Assembly: GCF_004000865.1 (NCBI RefSeq)
Contig: NZ_BIMB01000020.1
Span: 1-64,000, forward strand
Direction: 5' to 3'
DNA from: Paenibacillus elgii NBRC 100335
Lineage (GTDB): Bacteria > Bacillota > Bacilli > Paenibacillales > NBRC-103111
DNA: 64,000 nucleotides
A program made the translations under genes and the position numbers. This document shows, piece after piece, positions 16,253-25,489 of this stretch. The notes below the pieces were generated by a model. The model did no database searches. It was given only the letters and a program-made list of their open reading frames with translations, and was not told the origin of the DNA. Within the stretch, counting starts at the first letter, position 1. Each line of letters opens with the position of its first letter.

Positions 16253-16798
16253 TCACAAGTTTATTTTAGCTAACTTTCCGTTTGAGTCCCAAGTTAAGAA
16301 TAACTGAGCACCAACTTTTCCTACTAATAATCCAGCTTCGTCACCTTGTTCGATACTTGAATAACGGTAATCGCTCGCTGCCTTTACGTCAAAACGCCAA
16401 TGTTCCCCGCCTTCGTTGTTTTTCTTAACAACTTGTGGGTTTCTTTCGAGTAACTTTTTTAAATCTGATTGAGACAGACGGTAATCCAATTTATATTGAA
16501 CTTTCCAAATAAATCTTATCAATTCATCTGTTTCTTTTGGATCACTGGCAATGGAGATAACTTGATTTTTCTCATCATACCTAACGCCTAGCCCCATGGA
16601 TTCAGATACATAACGAACGGGCACATAAGCATGACCATTTACATTCAATATTTGATACTCTTGAGGAAGTGGTTTTATTTGACCGTTTACTTCAAGTTGT
16701 ACCGGAAAAAGGTATGCTTTTATAAATTCTGATGCATATACGGTTGGATAAGAAAACAGTAAAAGTGCAATTACAGCAAATACAATTGATCTTTTCAT
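16253..16798 (-). CDS. Exported protein with copper-amine-oxidase-N-like stalk domain
   Basis: 181 residues from the ATG at 16798, with GGGAGG upstream; a longer frame to 16849 has no RBS. A signal peptide (SIVFAVIALLLFSYPTVYAS) is followed by one compact domain containing LEVNGQIKPL, VNGHAYVPVRYVSESMGLGVRYDEKNQVISI. This is the short beta-rich stalk domain (Cu_amine_oxidN1 type) that Bacillales use in many exported proteins. The C-terminal half (about 90-181) is unrecognised and contains an HWRFDVKAASDYRY stretch. It lies between sigK copies B and C, divergent from the small secreted protein at 16925. Confidence 0.8.
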   Translation of the reverse strand: MKRSIVFAVIALLLFSYPTVYASEFIKAYLFPVQLEVNGQIKPLPQEYQILNVNGHAYVPVRYVSESMGLGVRYDEKNQVISIASDPKETDELIRFIWKVQYKLDYRLSQSDLKKLLERNPQVVKKNNEGGEHWRFDVKAASDYRYSSIEQGDEAGLLVGKVGAQLFLTWDSNGKLAKINL

Positions 16799-16867
16799 AT
16801 AAATATTGCCTCCCCTATGACCTACGTGTGAATTTTTCAAAAAAAACAAAATATTCCATAATATACA

Positions 16868-16896
16868 TTGACAACTATTATTTACAATGATATTAT
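16868..16896 (+). promoter_or_regulatory. Sigma-A promoter of the small secreted protein
   Basis: TTGACA (16868-16873), a 17-bp spacer and TATTAT (16891-16896), 29 bp before the ATG at 16925. Confidence 0.75.
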
Positions 16897-16924
16897 ATAA
16901 TTACCAAATAAAGGAGGTGATACG

Positions 16925-17293
16925 ATGAAACGGAAATTGATGACTTTAGGTTTAACTGCAATTTTAACAGTTGTTGGTGCGAGTTCTGTATTAGCTGTTC
17001 CGGGTTATTCTACTAATATAACTGCATATCAATGGGACAACCGTAAGAATTCGGACAGCATCCAAGGAGCCGATACGTATGGAAAATTCTCACTAGAATC
17101 AAAAGGTAACGCTTGGGCTGCATTATATGAAATGTGTCCCAACATAACAAAAGCAGTTGCTTCAGTGGAGACAAACGCCACTCGAAACTATGATTATAAA
17201 GAGGTTTATATGAAATCAAGCTGCAAATATTATGCATTTGTAGAAACTCAAAGTTCTAACTCTGCTACTGCCTTTATTCGGAACTTCAATTAA
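16925..17293 (+). CDS. Small secreted protein, unknown
   Basis: 122 residues with AAAGGAGGTGATACG before the ATG, one of the best ribosome binding sites in the window. The signal peptide is KRKLMTLGLTAILTVVGASSVLAV, probably cut after VLA. The mature part of about 97 residues is rich in Asn, Ser and Tyr and has two cysteines (in YEMCPNI and KSSCKYY), which could form one disulfide. No family was recognised. A consensus promoter, ideal RBS and perfect terminator suggest high expression of a small exported product. It is the cargo gene nearest to intact sigK. Confidence 0.8.
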   Translation: MKRKLMTLGLTAILTVVGASSVLAVPGYSTNITAYQWDNRKNSDSIQGADTYGKFSLESKGNAWAALYEMCPNITKAVASVETNATRNYDYKEVYMKSSCKYYAFVETQSSNSATAFIRNFN

Positions 17294-17304
17294 TCATTAT
17301 TAAG

Positions 17305-17348
17305 AAACAGCGTCTTCTTTAAATTTTGAGAAGACGCTGTTTCTTTTT
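17305..17348 (+). terminator. Terminator after the small secreted protein
   Basis: AAACAGCGTCTTCT (17305-17318) pairs perfectly with AGAAGACGCTGTTT (17329-17342), then CTTTTT. Confidence 0.92.
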
Positions 17349-17770
17349 CAACCTGAATAAGTGCTTTCTCTGTGTAACAAGCCTAATATTTTGATACTCC
17401 CCATATATACGACAAAGTATATAATCTGAATAACGAGGTTCAACCTTATAACTTAGAAATCACTCAATCCAAAATTGGACTCAGTAGATGTAAAACCGTA
17501 TCAGTACAATTTCTAAACTATTAACTTCAGCAAATTTGTGACGCTTGAGTTATCGTCAGTTTGTCGACAACTGAAAATGATTGAACTTCAGAAATTCGCC
17601 ACAATATGGCTGCTCGCGGTGGAATATTTTTAAGTGTAAAAAATTTTAATTACCGCGTAGAAGCCCGATTTCTTGGAGAGCTATTTATATAATTCATATT
17701 GTATGGGGCAGGTAATAATCAAAGAAATGGAGTTACTCAAAAGATGAGATGATAGTGCAGCACATCACAT
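17349..17770. other. Gene-free AT-rich stretch before sigK copy C
   Basis: No supported gene. A 28-codon frame at 17606-17692 (ending EARFLGELFI) has protein-like composition but no RBS; it may be debris. No promoter was assigned. Confidence 0.4.
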
Positions 17771-18133
17771 AGAGACATTCTCCCTTCACGGGGGAATGTC
17801 TCTTTTCTTCGAGCTGATGTAAACTTTTGTGTACAGGCACTTCCGGGCATTCGCCCACATACACTAATACTAATCTTTGCGCGAAAACTTCTGAGACCGT
17901 TGATCGGCAAACACCTTAGGGGGTGGCTGGAATGCCCGGATTGTTCAGTGCCGTAGCTTTATTTATTAAACAGCTTACTTTGCTCGTTTCCTACGTGAAA
18001 AACAACGCGTTTCCCCAGCCCTTGGCGGAGGATGAAGAAGACAAACATTTGAAACTGATGGCTCAAGGCAACCAACACTCGCGCAACGTGCTCATCGAGC
18101 ATAACCTTCGGCTTGTCGCGCACATCGTCAAGA
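17771..18133 (+). repeat. sigK cassette, copy C (leads into intact sigK)
   Basis: Contains a hairpin (AGAGACATTC 17771-17780 with GAATGTCTCT 17794-17803, then TTTTCTTC), the promoter region and sigK codons 1-67. It is the partner of 15541-15904. Confidence 0.92.
17858..17865 (+). promoter_or_regulatory. Sigma-E-like -10 element of intact sigK
   Basis: CATACACT fits the known sigma-E -10 consensus, and sigK is a sigma-E target in Bacillus. The -35 is not clear (GCACTTC at the expected distance is poor), so a co-activator such as SpoIIID may be needed. Confidence 0.55.
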
Positions 18134-18633
18134 AATTCGACAATACGGGGGAGGATCTGGAGGATTTGATCTCCATCGGTACGATCGGTTTGATCAAAGC
18201 GATTGAATCGTTTTCCCCCGACAAAGGAACCAAGCTGGCGACCTTCGCGGCGCGGTGTATCGAGAATGAGATTCTGATGCATCTTCGCTCGCTGAAAAAG
18301 ACGCGCAAGGACGTATCGCTGCACGATCCGATTGGGACGGATAAGGAGGGAAATGAAATCACGTTGATCGATATCCTCGGCACGGACTCCGACGAGGTGG
18401 TGGATAAAGTGCAGCTCAAGATCGAGAAGAGCAAGATTTATAAAAATCTGGATATTCTCGATGAGCGGGAAAAGGAAGTCGTGGTGGGCCGTTTCGGACT
18501 CGAGCATGGTGGAGAAGAGCGGACTCAGCGGGAAATTGCGAAGGAGTTAGGCATATCGCGAAGTTACGTATCAAGGATTGAGAAAAGAGCTCTCATGAAG
18601 CTGTATCATGAGTTTTATAAGGCGAAGAGATAA
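17932..18633 (+). CDS. sigK: Sporulation sigma factor SigK (pro-sigma-K), intact
   Basis: 233 residues from ATG 17932, with AGGGGGTGG 5 bp upstream. It is the late mother-cell sigma factor, made as a membrane-associated precursor. The hydrophobic pro-sequence ([21 protein letters not shown]) would be removed by the SpoIVFB protease. Conserved SigK blocks follow: [83 protein letters not shown] (region 2), and the region 4 [35 protein letters not shown]. The gene is uninterrupted, unlike the skin-split gene of B. subtilis. Two truncated 5' copies lie upstream at 3998 and 15703. It is more GC-rich than the cargo on its left. Confidence 0.97.
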   Translation: MPGLFSAVALFIKQLTLLVSYVKNNAFPQPLAEDEEDKHLKLMAQGNQHSRNVLIEHNLRLVAHIVKKFDNTGEDLEDLISIGTIGLIKAIESFSPDKGTKLATFAARCIENEILMHLRSLKKTRKDVSLHDPIGTDKEGNEITLIDILGTDSDEVVDKVQLKIEKSKIYKNLDILDEREKEVVVGRFGLEHGGEERTQREIAKELGISRSYVSRIEKRALMKLYHEFYKAKR

Positions 18634-18735
18634 ACACGGTAATAGCTTGGCTTGACGAGGTCATTAACACGTTAATACCAATAGAAGGGGAACTTCTGCG
18701 CTGGAGGTGGAAGCAGGGTTACTCGATATGCAGAA

Positions 18736-18773
18736 GATCGCCAACCAGCCTGTCATACAGCTGGTTGGCGATC
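18736..18773 (+). terminator. Long perfect hairpin after sigK
   Basis: GATCGCCAACCAGC (18736-18749) pairs with GCTGGTTGGCGATC (18760-18773), a 14-bp perfect stem. The T-run is poor. It lies about 100 bp after the sigK stop, in the 231-bp gap before the convergent SLH gene. Confidence 0.65.
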
Positions 18774-18864
18774 AACTTTATAAAAGCTTTAATTTCGGGG
18801 ATCCCCCGCAAAGTACCTGAATCCGCTTTGAAGTCAAGGCACCACTTTGAGGGGGTGATTCTTT

Positions 18865-21800
18865 TTATTTCAATAAGTTGTAAACCGCTTGAGCCGCTTC
18901 TGCTCGTGTCGTGTGTTCAGCCGGTACGAACAGCCCTTCTTGGCGTCCCGTCAACAGCTTTGCTTTGATTGCACTATTAACATAAGGCAAAGCCCAATCG
19001 CTGATCATTGAAGCATCAGAGATTTCCGTTGAAGCTTTTTCTAATTTTACACCCGTTCGATATTCATAAGCGCGGACAAGCATAATGGCCATCTCTTCTC
19101 TGGTAATGCTTCGATTCGGATCGAACATTTGCTGGGAAACACCTGTGATAATGCCTGCTTTATAAGCTGCGGATACTTCCTTGGCATACCAAGCGTTTCC
19201 AGCCACGTCACCGAACGAAGCCATCTCGGAAGACTTGAGATGAAGTGTCCGTACGAGAAGCGATGCAAACTCAGCGCGGGAAACATCTTGGGCTGGTGCA
19301 AAGCTCGTGTTCGTCACTCCGTTCACGATATGCCGGGCGGATAGCTCTTGAATTGTCGAGTATGCCCAATGCATGCATGTTACATCACTATAATTTTTTT
19401 CCAATGAAAGGACTGCGTAACGTCCGAGGCGGTCAGTTCCGACTTCAATTGCGGTATTGCCGTTTGTAAGCGTTCCGCCCAAGTACGTAAGACTTCCATC
19501 ATCCAGAATCTTATAGATACCGGCCAGCTTCGGCTTCATTCCAACTGGGATCGGGAATGTAATGGTTACAGGCTTTTTCAAGTCAGTCATTTCATACCGC
19601 TTCCCGGCTGCATCGGTCACGAAGATCGCGAGGTCGAATACCTTTCCGCCCAGCGTATAAAGACCGTTATCCTTGCTGCTCGCTTCTTTTAATGTCCGGT
19701 TCGCTTGTTCTGCTGAGACCGGTTCGATTTTCACCGTAATCACAGCGGAGTTGTCAACAGATGGCAGCAAGCTGGTTGCGGCTTTCAACAGATCAGCAGG
19801 AACGATCAGTTTTACATCGTGTGCCTGGACGTGCAACGGACGCCCTTTAAGCTGATCTACCTGCGCGATTGGAATGATAATGCGATTCTGTCCTTCCTTC
19901 AGTGCGACGGATACAGATGCAGAGTTCTTTTGCAGGTCTTCGTCCTTGATCACAGCCGAGTTACCCGGCAGCTCCGGCTTCATTGGCGGTGCTACAGCCG
20001 TTGGAGAGGAAGGTGACGATTCTGATGACCCCGACGAATCTGGCAATCGATGAACTAGTATCACATATTCTTTAGTCGCTCCGTTCTGTGCAGTGACAAG
20101 GACAGAGATACGATTCGAGCCGACGAGTAGGCTGCTGCCACCAGTAACAACGACTTGGGATGTGGCATGCTCGGCGGAATAAGTCACCGCCGCTACCGTT
20201 GTGCCATAGGAGACATCAACCGTATAACTCAGCTTGTCCGGTGCGAATCCGTTCAATGCGATATGGTTGACACGCAAATCAAGCAGGTTAGCGTTGGACG
20301 ATAGCGCTTGAGGTTGTCTGGTTATCGCGATGCTATAAATACTTTTGGTTCCGTCTTGAGCTGTTACCGTAACCGTAACCGGATTTACTCCGACAATTAA
20401 TTTATCGCCACCGGCGATCACAACGGTTGCAGCTGGATTTGCTGTTGAGTAAGTTATGCTTGTCACCGTAGTCTCATACGGTACCGGCAATGAATAATTG
20501 AGCTTGTCTGAAGCGAATCCATCCAACGTCTTTCCGTTTACACGCAGATCGAGCAAGGAACTGTCGGACGATAGCCCCTGAGGCTGTCTGGTAATCATGA
20601 TGCTATACGTGCTCTTAGTTCCGTTTTGAGCTGTTACCGTAACCGTAACCGTATTTTTACCGACAATGAATTGATTTCCGCCAGTAACCACCACGGTTGA
20701 AGTAGGACTTGCTGTTGAATAAGTTATGCTTGTCGCCGTAGTCTCATACGGTACCGATAACGAATAGTCAAACTTATCCCATGCGAAACCGCTCAACGTC
20801 ACCCCGTTAACGCGCAAATCACTCAAAGAAGCAGGCGATATGTCGGCACGGTTCAGATTGACGACATACGATCTGACGTTTCCGTTCGGTGCGGTTATGG
20901 TCACTGTCACAACGTTATTGCCAACCTGAAGGTTGGAGCCGCCATTGACTACTACCGTTGCCTGAGGTTCTGAAGTCGTATAAGTAACTTTCGCATTCGT
21001 CACGGTATTCGGAACGTTCAGCGAATACTCCAATGTATCCGGTGTGAAGCCGTCTACCGAGACACCGTTAATTTTCAGCTCCGTCAGGTTCGCGTTCCCG
21101 CTTGCAACCTTATCACCGGTAAAATCGATCTCGCTCATGCTAGTAAATGTTTTGGATGGATCCGTATTGTAGGTTCCGGTAACTGCGAATTTTACGTAGC
21201 GGCCCTGCACAGCCTTATCCAAAGAGACAAAGTCCGTATATACGTTGCCTGTCCAAGTTTTCCCAAACGTCCCGGAGGCTTTGTTGGCCGCATTGCTCAA
21301 GAAAGCAGGATCGTTTAAGTCGGCCGGGTTATCGGATGCGTACAATTCGAATGTTTTCGGAAATTCCATCGCACTTTGGTTAGGTCGGCTCTTTCTCTGA
21401 ATACCATTCAGTTTATACGTGCTCTCCATATCGATAATGACCCAGTGCGGGAATGGTGCAGCGGGCGCTTCCCATTTGGAATGCCAGATGGTTGTTTCTT
21501 GACCGTCCAAGATGTTGCCGGCTACAGCGTTCTCATTGTCTGCATAAGAGCTAAAAGAATGGATAGAGAAAGCCGTTTTTGGAATGAATGTATAGATGAT
21601 GCCATTCTTGGCAGTTTGCAAAGCCCACATCAAATCGAGATAGGCTTGATCGATCGCAGCAGCGCTGTCGCCAGAAGTAATAACCTTAGCGTTAGCAAGT
21701 CGAGTCTTCAGTTCATTTTGTGCCTGTACGGGAAGTGATAATCCTGTAGTTCCTGTGACATACGAAGTGAATTGTTCAGCTTCCTGAATTTTAGCTGTCA

Positions 21801-24162
21801 ATTGATTAAAGTTGTACAAAGTTGTCGACTGGTACGAATCGGATAACGCTTTGGCTTCCGTGGCGGATAGGGCGCGCTTCCATATCTTTAAATCGTCCAG
21901 CGTAACGGTTGCTCCGCCGTTTCCTTTATTACCGTCTGCACCGATGATGACGTGATAAGGAGTATCCATACTGGACGTACCCAGTGCGGTGATATCCTTG
22001 GTCGCCTTCATGACACCGTCGACGTAAGTGGTGGCCGTCTTGTTCGTCCTGTCTACGGATATGGTGAAATGGTGCCATTCTGTCCCTACACTTTGAGCCG
22101 AATAATCGATACGATTGGTGCCGTCTGCCATGTTAAGCGTCATGTTGTTCGTAGTCGCAGGCCCAATATACCATCCGGCATTTTTACCGGAATTCCAGTC
22201 TTTGTTAGAGATTACCGTCTGATCTCCTGCCAAATTGCCGGCATGCCAGAACGATACGGTGAAATCGCCATGACCGAACTTCAAGTCGGATCTGTCTCCA
22301 AGATCGATATAATTGGCATTGCCGGCCGCAATGCTGGCCGCTTGTCCGGATCTGCCCGCCACATAAGTGACATTACCGGCAGAGGTGGCCAGACCTGTTG
22401 CACCGGCAGCATCATCATTCAAATTGCCGTCAAATTTCATGTCGGACACAAGCTGCTTCCACATCGTACCAGGATCGATTGGCGTCAATTCCGGTGCCGT
22501 GCCTTCCGTTCGTAAGTAAGTCTGCAAAGGTGCGCTTTTGTTGCCGTAAGCATCCACTGCCGTTATGGTAAGGACGTAGGACGTAGCCGGGCTCAGACCC
22601 GGTATCGGGATATTCATTTTGTTCGGAATCGGAGAGAAGTAAAAGTCCGATAAAACATTGTACGACTTTGCGACTTCCGCCGTACGCTGGTTATACACTT
22701 TGATTTCATAATGATGCACGGATTGATCGTCCTTGGCTTGCTTGAACGAGAGCACCGGCACGTTATTCGCCCCCGGCAGCACTTTAAGGTCGGGGTTCGC
22801 CGGGAATTGCGGTGCCGTTTTGTTGCGGTTGCTTGAGGTATACGTGAAATTGCTTTTTATTTCATCCTTCGTATTGCCTATTAATTTCACTACCCATTTT
22901 TTTCCCGCTAATGCGCCGGCACTGTTATAAGGTGTTGGGGAATTATTGCCTTGCCATTTGCCACCCAGATAGATAGAGCCTGGATCTCCGTTATACTCCA
23001 CGCGTTCAATCTCTATACGGTCCTTGTATACCTCAATGAGTTGGGATTGGTTGACAGGGAATTCGAATCGCCCATCCATCAATCCTTCTTCCGTTACAGC
23101 GGAATAGCCATGATCTACCTCGATGTATGACATGGACCCAAGATTGACAGCGGTAAAATCTTTCTGATAGATCGAACGATCATCGTTAATATTCAAATGC
23201 GAATGGCCGGATAAAACAAAGACTTGCGGATAATCCTTCAAATCCGTATACAGGTTCTGATTGCTTCCTTGCTGGCCGTCCATGGCGGTGCCGGACACAG
23301 GATGATGCAAAGTAATGAAGATCGGCTTATTCAGATTCGCCGGATCGGCTGTTATGGCTGCGAGCCGACCCTTCAGCCAGTTTCTTTGTCCTGTGTCGCC
23401 GTTATAATTGTTTCCGTTCAAAAAGAAAAACGAATAGCCGCCGATTGTTTTCTCGTAATAGCCATTCGGCTGATCCGTAAACCATTCCGCTGGGTAATAG
23501 TTTTTCACTTCGGCTACGCTTGCGTCATGGTTGCCGATCGCAATCTGAACGGGCATGCCCGACCAATTTTTGCGGGCCAATTGTTCTTGCAGAACATCGC
23601 GTGCAAACTGATGATCCGGTCCTTTGCCATCACCGTTGTCATTGATGATGTCGCCTGCGATAACTATGGCATCCGGATTGGGAAAGATGGAAGAAAGAAC
23701 ATCGAAATTGCTGGCATACCTTGCGCGTGTCTTGGCATTCTCAGCCTCCGTGCCGGGACCGACATGGATATCCGACATCGCAGCGAATTTCAGCAGCGGT
23801 TTTTCGGTTGTTTTGATGATGTAGCCGTATGTAGCGGGTTTACTCCAGACGCCGTCTTTCAAGGCGATCACTGAGATATTCGTCGACTCCGTAAGGACAA
23901 TCGGCGTTCCGTTAAACTTAAGGCTTGTTTCGTCAGGCATGGTCCCGTCCAACGTGTAATAGATGTCGGCACCTGATGTGGTGGAGCTAAGCGCAACGGT
24001 AACAGATTGCTCATAGCGTCCTGCGGGTACGGAAACGACCGGCGTGTCGACTGTAGCTGCTGCGATCGCCGCCGGTATAGAGCCTGCTCCTGTTGAACTA
24101 ACAACAGAAGTTGCAATGGTGCAAGCCAGGAATGCGGATACAAATTTCTTGGTTGTCAACAA
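18865..24162 (-). CDS. SLH-anchored metallophosphoesterase, multi-domain
   Basis: 1765 residues from TTG 24162 (AAAAGGAGG 7 bp upstream). Order: signal peptide (1-35); a chitobiase-C-like domain (about 40-115, YYTLDGTMP); a calcineurin-type phosphoesterase (about 120-400) with the metal motifs SDIHVG, GDIINDNG, GNHD, HHP and SGHSH all present; a fibronectin-III-like domain; a LamG-like domain (about 574-770); an F5/8C discoidin domain (about 870-1020); four cadherin-like beta-sandwich repeats (about 1024-1375, each with LRVNG...LDGF and a VTVTVTAQNG unit); a linker; and three SLH motifs (about 1595-1765). It would sit on the cell wall through the SLH motifs and hydrolyse phosphate esters outside the cell. 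The carbohydrate-binding modules suggest a glycan-linked substrate. Confidence 0.92.
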   Translation of the reverse strand: MLTTKKFVSAFLACTIATSVVSSTGAGSIPAAIAAATVDTPVVSVPAGRYEQSVTVALSSTTSGADIYYTLDGTMPDETSLKFNGTPIVLTESTNISVIALKDGVWSKPATYGYIIKTTEKPLLKFAAMSDIHVGPGTEAENAKTRARYASNFDVLSSIFPNPDAIVIAGDIINDNGDGKGPDHQFARDVLQEQLARKNWSGMPVQIAIGNHDASVAEVKNYYPAEWFTDQPNGYYEKTIGGYSFFFLNGNNYNGDTGQRNWLKGRLAAITADPANLNKPIFITLHHPVSGTAMDGQQGSNQNLYTDLKDYPQVFVLSGHSHLNINDDRSIYQKDFTAVNLGSMSYIEVDHGYSAVTEEGLMDGRFEFPVNQSQLIEVYKDRIEIERVEYNGDPGSIYLGGKWQGNNSPTPYNSAGALAGKKWVVKLIGNTKDEIKSNFTYTSSNRNKTAPQFPANPDLKVLPGANNVPVLSFKQAKDDQSVHHYEIKVYNQRTAEVAKSYNVLSDFYFSPIPNKMNIPIPGLSPATSYVLTITAVDAYGNKSAPLQTYLRTEGTAPELTPIDPGTMWKQLVSDMKFDGNLNDDAAGATGLATSAGNVTYVAGRSGQAASIAAGNANYIDLGDRSDLKFGHGDFTVSFWHAGNLAGDQTVISNKDWNSGKNAGWYIGPATTNNMTLNMADGTNRIDYSAQSVGTEWHHFTISVDRTNKTATTYVDGVMKATKDITALGTSSMDTPYHVIIGADGNKGNGGATVTLDDLKIWKRALSATEAKALSDSYQSTTLYNFNQLTAKIQEAEQFTSYVTGTTGLSLPVQAQNELKTRLANAKVITSGDSAAAIDQAYLDLMWALQTAKNGIIYTFIPKTAFSIHSFSSYADNENAVAGNILDGQETTIWHSKWEAPAAPFPHWVIIDMESTYKLNGIQRKSRPNQSAMEFPKTFELYASDNPADLNDPAFLSNAANKASGTFGKTWTGNVYTDFVSLDKAVQGRYVKFAVTGTYNTDPSKTFTSMSEIDFTGDKVASGNANLTELKINGVSVDGFTPDTLEYSLNVPNTVTNAKVTYTTSEPQATVVVNGGSNLQVGNNVVTVTITAPNGNVRSYVVNLNRADISPASLSDLRVNGVTLSGFAWDKFDYSLSVPYETTATSITYSTASPTSTVVVTGGNQFIVGKNTVTVTVTAQNGTKSTYSIMITRQPQGLSSDSSLLDLRVNGKTLDGFASDKLNYSLPVPYETTVTSITYSTANPAATVVIAGGDKLIVGVNPVTVTVTAQDGTKSIYSIAITRQPQALSSNANLLDLRVNHIALNGFAPDKLSYTVDVSYGTTVAAVTYSAEHATSQVVVTGGSSLLVGSNRISVLVTAQNGATKEYVILVHRLPDSSGSSESSPSSPTAVAPPMKPELPGNSAVIKDEDLQKNSASVSVALKEGQNRIIIPIAQVDQLKGRPLHVQAHDVKLIVPADLLKAATSLLPSVDNSAVITVKIEPVSAEQANRTLKEASSKDNGLYTLGGKVFDLAIFVTDAAGKRYEMTDLKKPVTITFPIPVGMKPKLAGIYKILDDGSLTYLGGTLTNGNTAIEVGTDRLGRYAVLSLEKNYSDVTCMHWAYSTIQELSARHIVNGVTNTSFAPAQDVSRAEFASLLVRTLHLKSSEMASFGDVAGNAWYAKEVSAAYKAGIITGVSQQMFDPNRSITREEMAIMLVRAYEYRTGVKLEKASTEISDASMISDWALPYVNSAIKAKLLTGRQEGLFVPAEHTTRAEAAQAVYNLLK

Positions 24163-24260
24163 GTGAAGTCCTCCTTTTCATAAGCCTGAATGATGGATTG
24201 ATGTAAATAGCTTCATGTGGGGCTCGTACCGATGGCTTAGATAGGCTTTCCCTCCTTTAA
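24163..24260 (-). promoter_or_regulatory. Long leader of the SLH phosphoesterase, possible RNA structure
   Basis: On the minus strand a strong but unused RBS-like AAAGGAGGG occurs about 95 bp before the start. AAGCCT just after it can pair with AGGCTT just upstream of the true RBS, enclosing about 70 nt. This could fold into a leader that affects translation. No riboswitch class was recognised. Further out (24260-24360) the sequence is very AT-rich, with two ACAACTA repeats 12 bp apart; no promoter was assigned in 24261-24535. Confidence 0.3.
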
Positions 24261-24535
24261 GTATAAAACAATACAAAAACATAATAATTAGTTGTTTTTA
24301 TAGTTGTTTTATTGCATTTTATTTGTAGTTTGTTTTTGTGAGATTAAATAGAGGTGATGTTTTTGTAAAGGAAAAGAGGGCAGAGCTTGAGGGTCTTCGT
24401 ATTTTCTTAATCATACGTTGATGTTGATATAACAATCCGAAGTTAAACTAAATAAAGGGAAAAGCACGATAAACAAATGATTCAATTTTAAGATTTGTTG
24501 TTTTTGTGATGATTTATTCTTGACGAGGTGGCCCG

Positions 24536-25471
24536 ATGAGTTTTCTAAGTGATTTTCGCACCATGGTGATTGGCATTTTACTCGAATCGTTTCCCTTTAT
24601 TTTACTTGGTGTCGTGATTTCTGCTTTGCTCCAAACACTGGTTAGTGATCAACTGCTACAGCGATGGATACCGAAAAAAACGATTCCCGGCATCCTTTTC
24701 GGATGTTTGCTGGGTATCATTTTTCCGCTTTGTGAATGCGGGATCATCCCTGTTGTGCACCGGTTGATTCGCAAAGGCATGCCGCCTTATATCGGCATTG
24801 TGTTTATGATGGCAGGGCCGGTCATCAATCCGGTTGTATTTACTTCCACGTACGTGGCCTTTCAGGCCCAGCCAGAGATGGCTGTCTCCCGTATGGTGCT
24901 GGCGTTTGCCGCAGCGGTCTTCATTGGGCTATGGGCTTCTCGGGGAGTACAAGCTTCTGCGCTCCGTAATACAGTGAGCAACGCTAATGAACAGGCCGCT
25001 GCAGGCAAAAAAAACATCAAGCCCCCGCATTCCAACAAAGCGCCAAACGCGGCATGGAAAACGAAATTGCATGAAACGTTGGAGCATGCTGCCATTGAAA
25101 TGTTTGATGTAGGCAAATATTTAGTTTTGGGCGCTACCGTCACAGCTTTGCTGCAAACCGTTGTAAGCAAGAAGTGGCTTTTTACGTTAAGCGATGGGGA
25201 CTGGACTCCGCATTTGTTTATGATGGGACTTTCCTATGTGCTATCCATTTGCTCCACAGCAGATTCTTTTGTCGGAGCTACGTTCATTCCCGATTTTAGT
25301 TTAGGTTCAGTGCTTGCTTTTCTCGTATTTGGCGCCATGCTGGATATCAAAAGTACTTTGATGCTGCTAAAAGTCTTTCGCTTCAAAACCGTCGCTACGG
25401 TTCTGATCATTTCAGCGGTCGTTGTTCTGTTGGGGTCTGTCGCCTTCGATCAACTGTATATGCACTTATAA
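24536..25471 (+). CDS. Permease, YcgR/ArsP-like (DUF318)
   Basis: 311 residues; GAGGTGG precedes ATG 24536. Eight or so hydrophobic segments are split by a polar loop (about 140-185). The family motif PLCECGIIPVVHRL in the first half and its counterpart SICSTADSFVGATF in the second half show the internal duplication of the permease family that includes YcgR, UPF0718 and the arsenic exporter ArsP. The conserved Cys and Glu (CEC) may bind a metal or metalloid. It is encoded 18 bp before the TIGR03943 gene, its usual partner (YcgR-YcgQ in B. subtilis), so the two probably form one membrane system. The transported substrate is not established. Confidence 0.85.
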   Translation: MSFLSDFRTMVIGILLESFPFILLGVVISALLQTLVSDQLLQRWIPKKTIPGILFGCLLGIIFPLCECGIIPVVHRLIRKGMPPYIGIVFMMAGPVINPVVFTSTYVAFQAQPEMAVSRMVLAFAAAVFIGLWASRGVQASALRNTVSNANEQAAAGKKNIKPPHSNKAPNAAWKTKLHETLEHAAIEMFDVGKYLVLGATVTALLQTVVSKKWLFTLSDGDWTPHLFMMGLSYVLSICSTADSFVGATFIPDFSLGSVLAFLVFGAMLDIKSTLMLLKVFRFKTVATVLIISAVVVLLGSVAFDQLYMHL

Positions 25472-25489
25472 CATGGAGGCGGGGGAATC

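Noticed and set aside
17606-17692. 28-codon frame before sigK copy C
   Set aside because: Protein-like but very short, without RBS or terminator; kept only as a remark in the intergenic entry.
3808-18633. An active skin-type prophage element at sigK
   Set aside because: No serine recombinase, phage gene or att-like short repeat was found, and the sigK reading frame at 17932 is uninterrupted. The repeats are long 5' gene copies, not split halves.
21952-22515. 187-codon plus-strand frame inside the SLH phosphoesterase
   Set aside because: Antisense to clear LamG-like coding sequence; no RBS and no recognisable protein features.
24380-24460. Zur-type operator before the YcgR/YcgQ-like pair
   Set aside because: CGTAT and ATACG near 24398-24418 form a loose inverted repeat, but spacing and sequence do not fit the Zur consensus.
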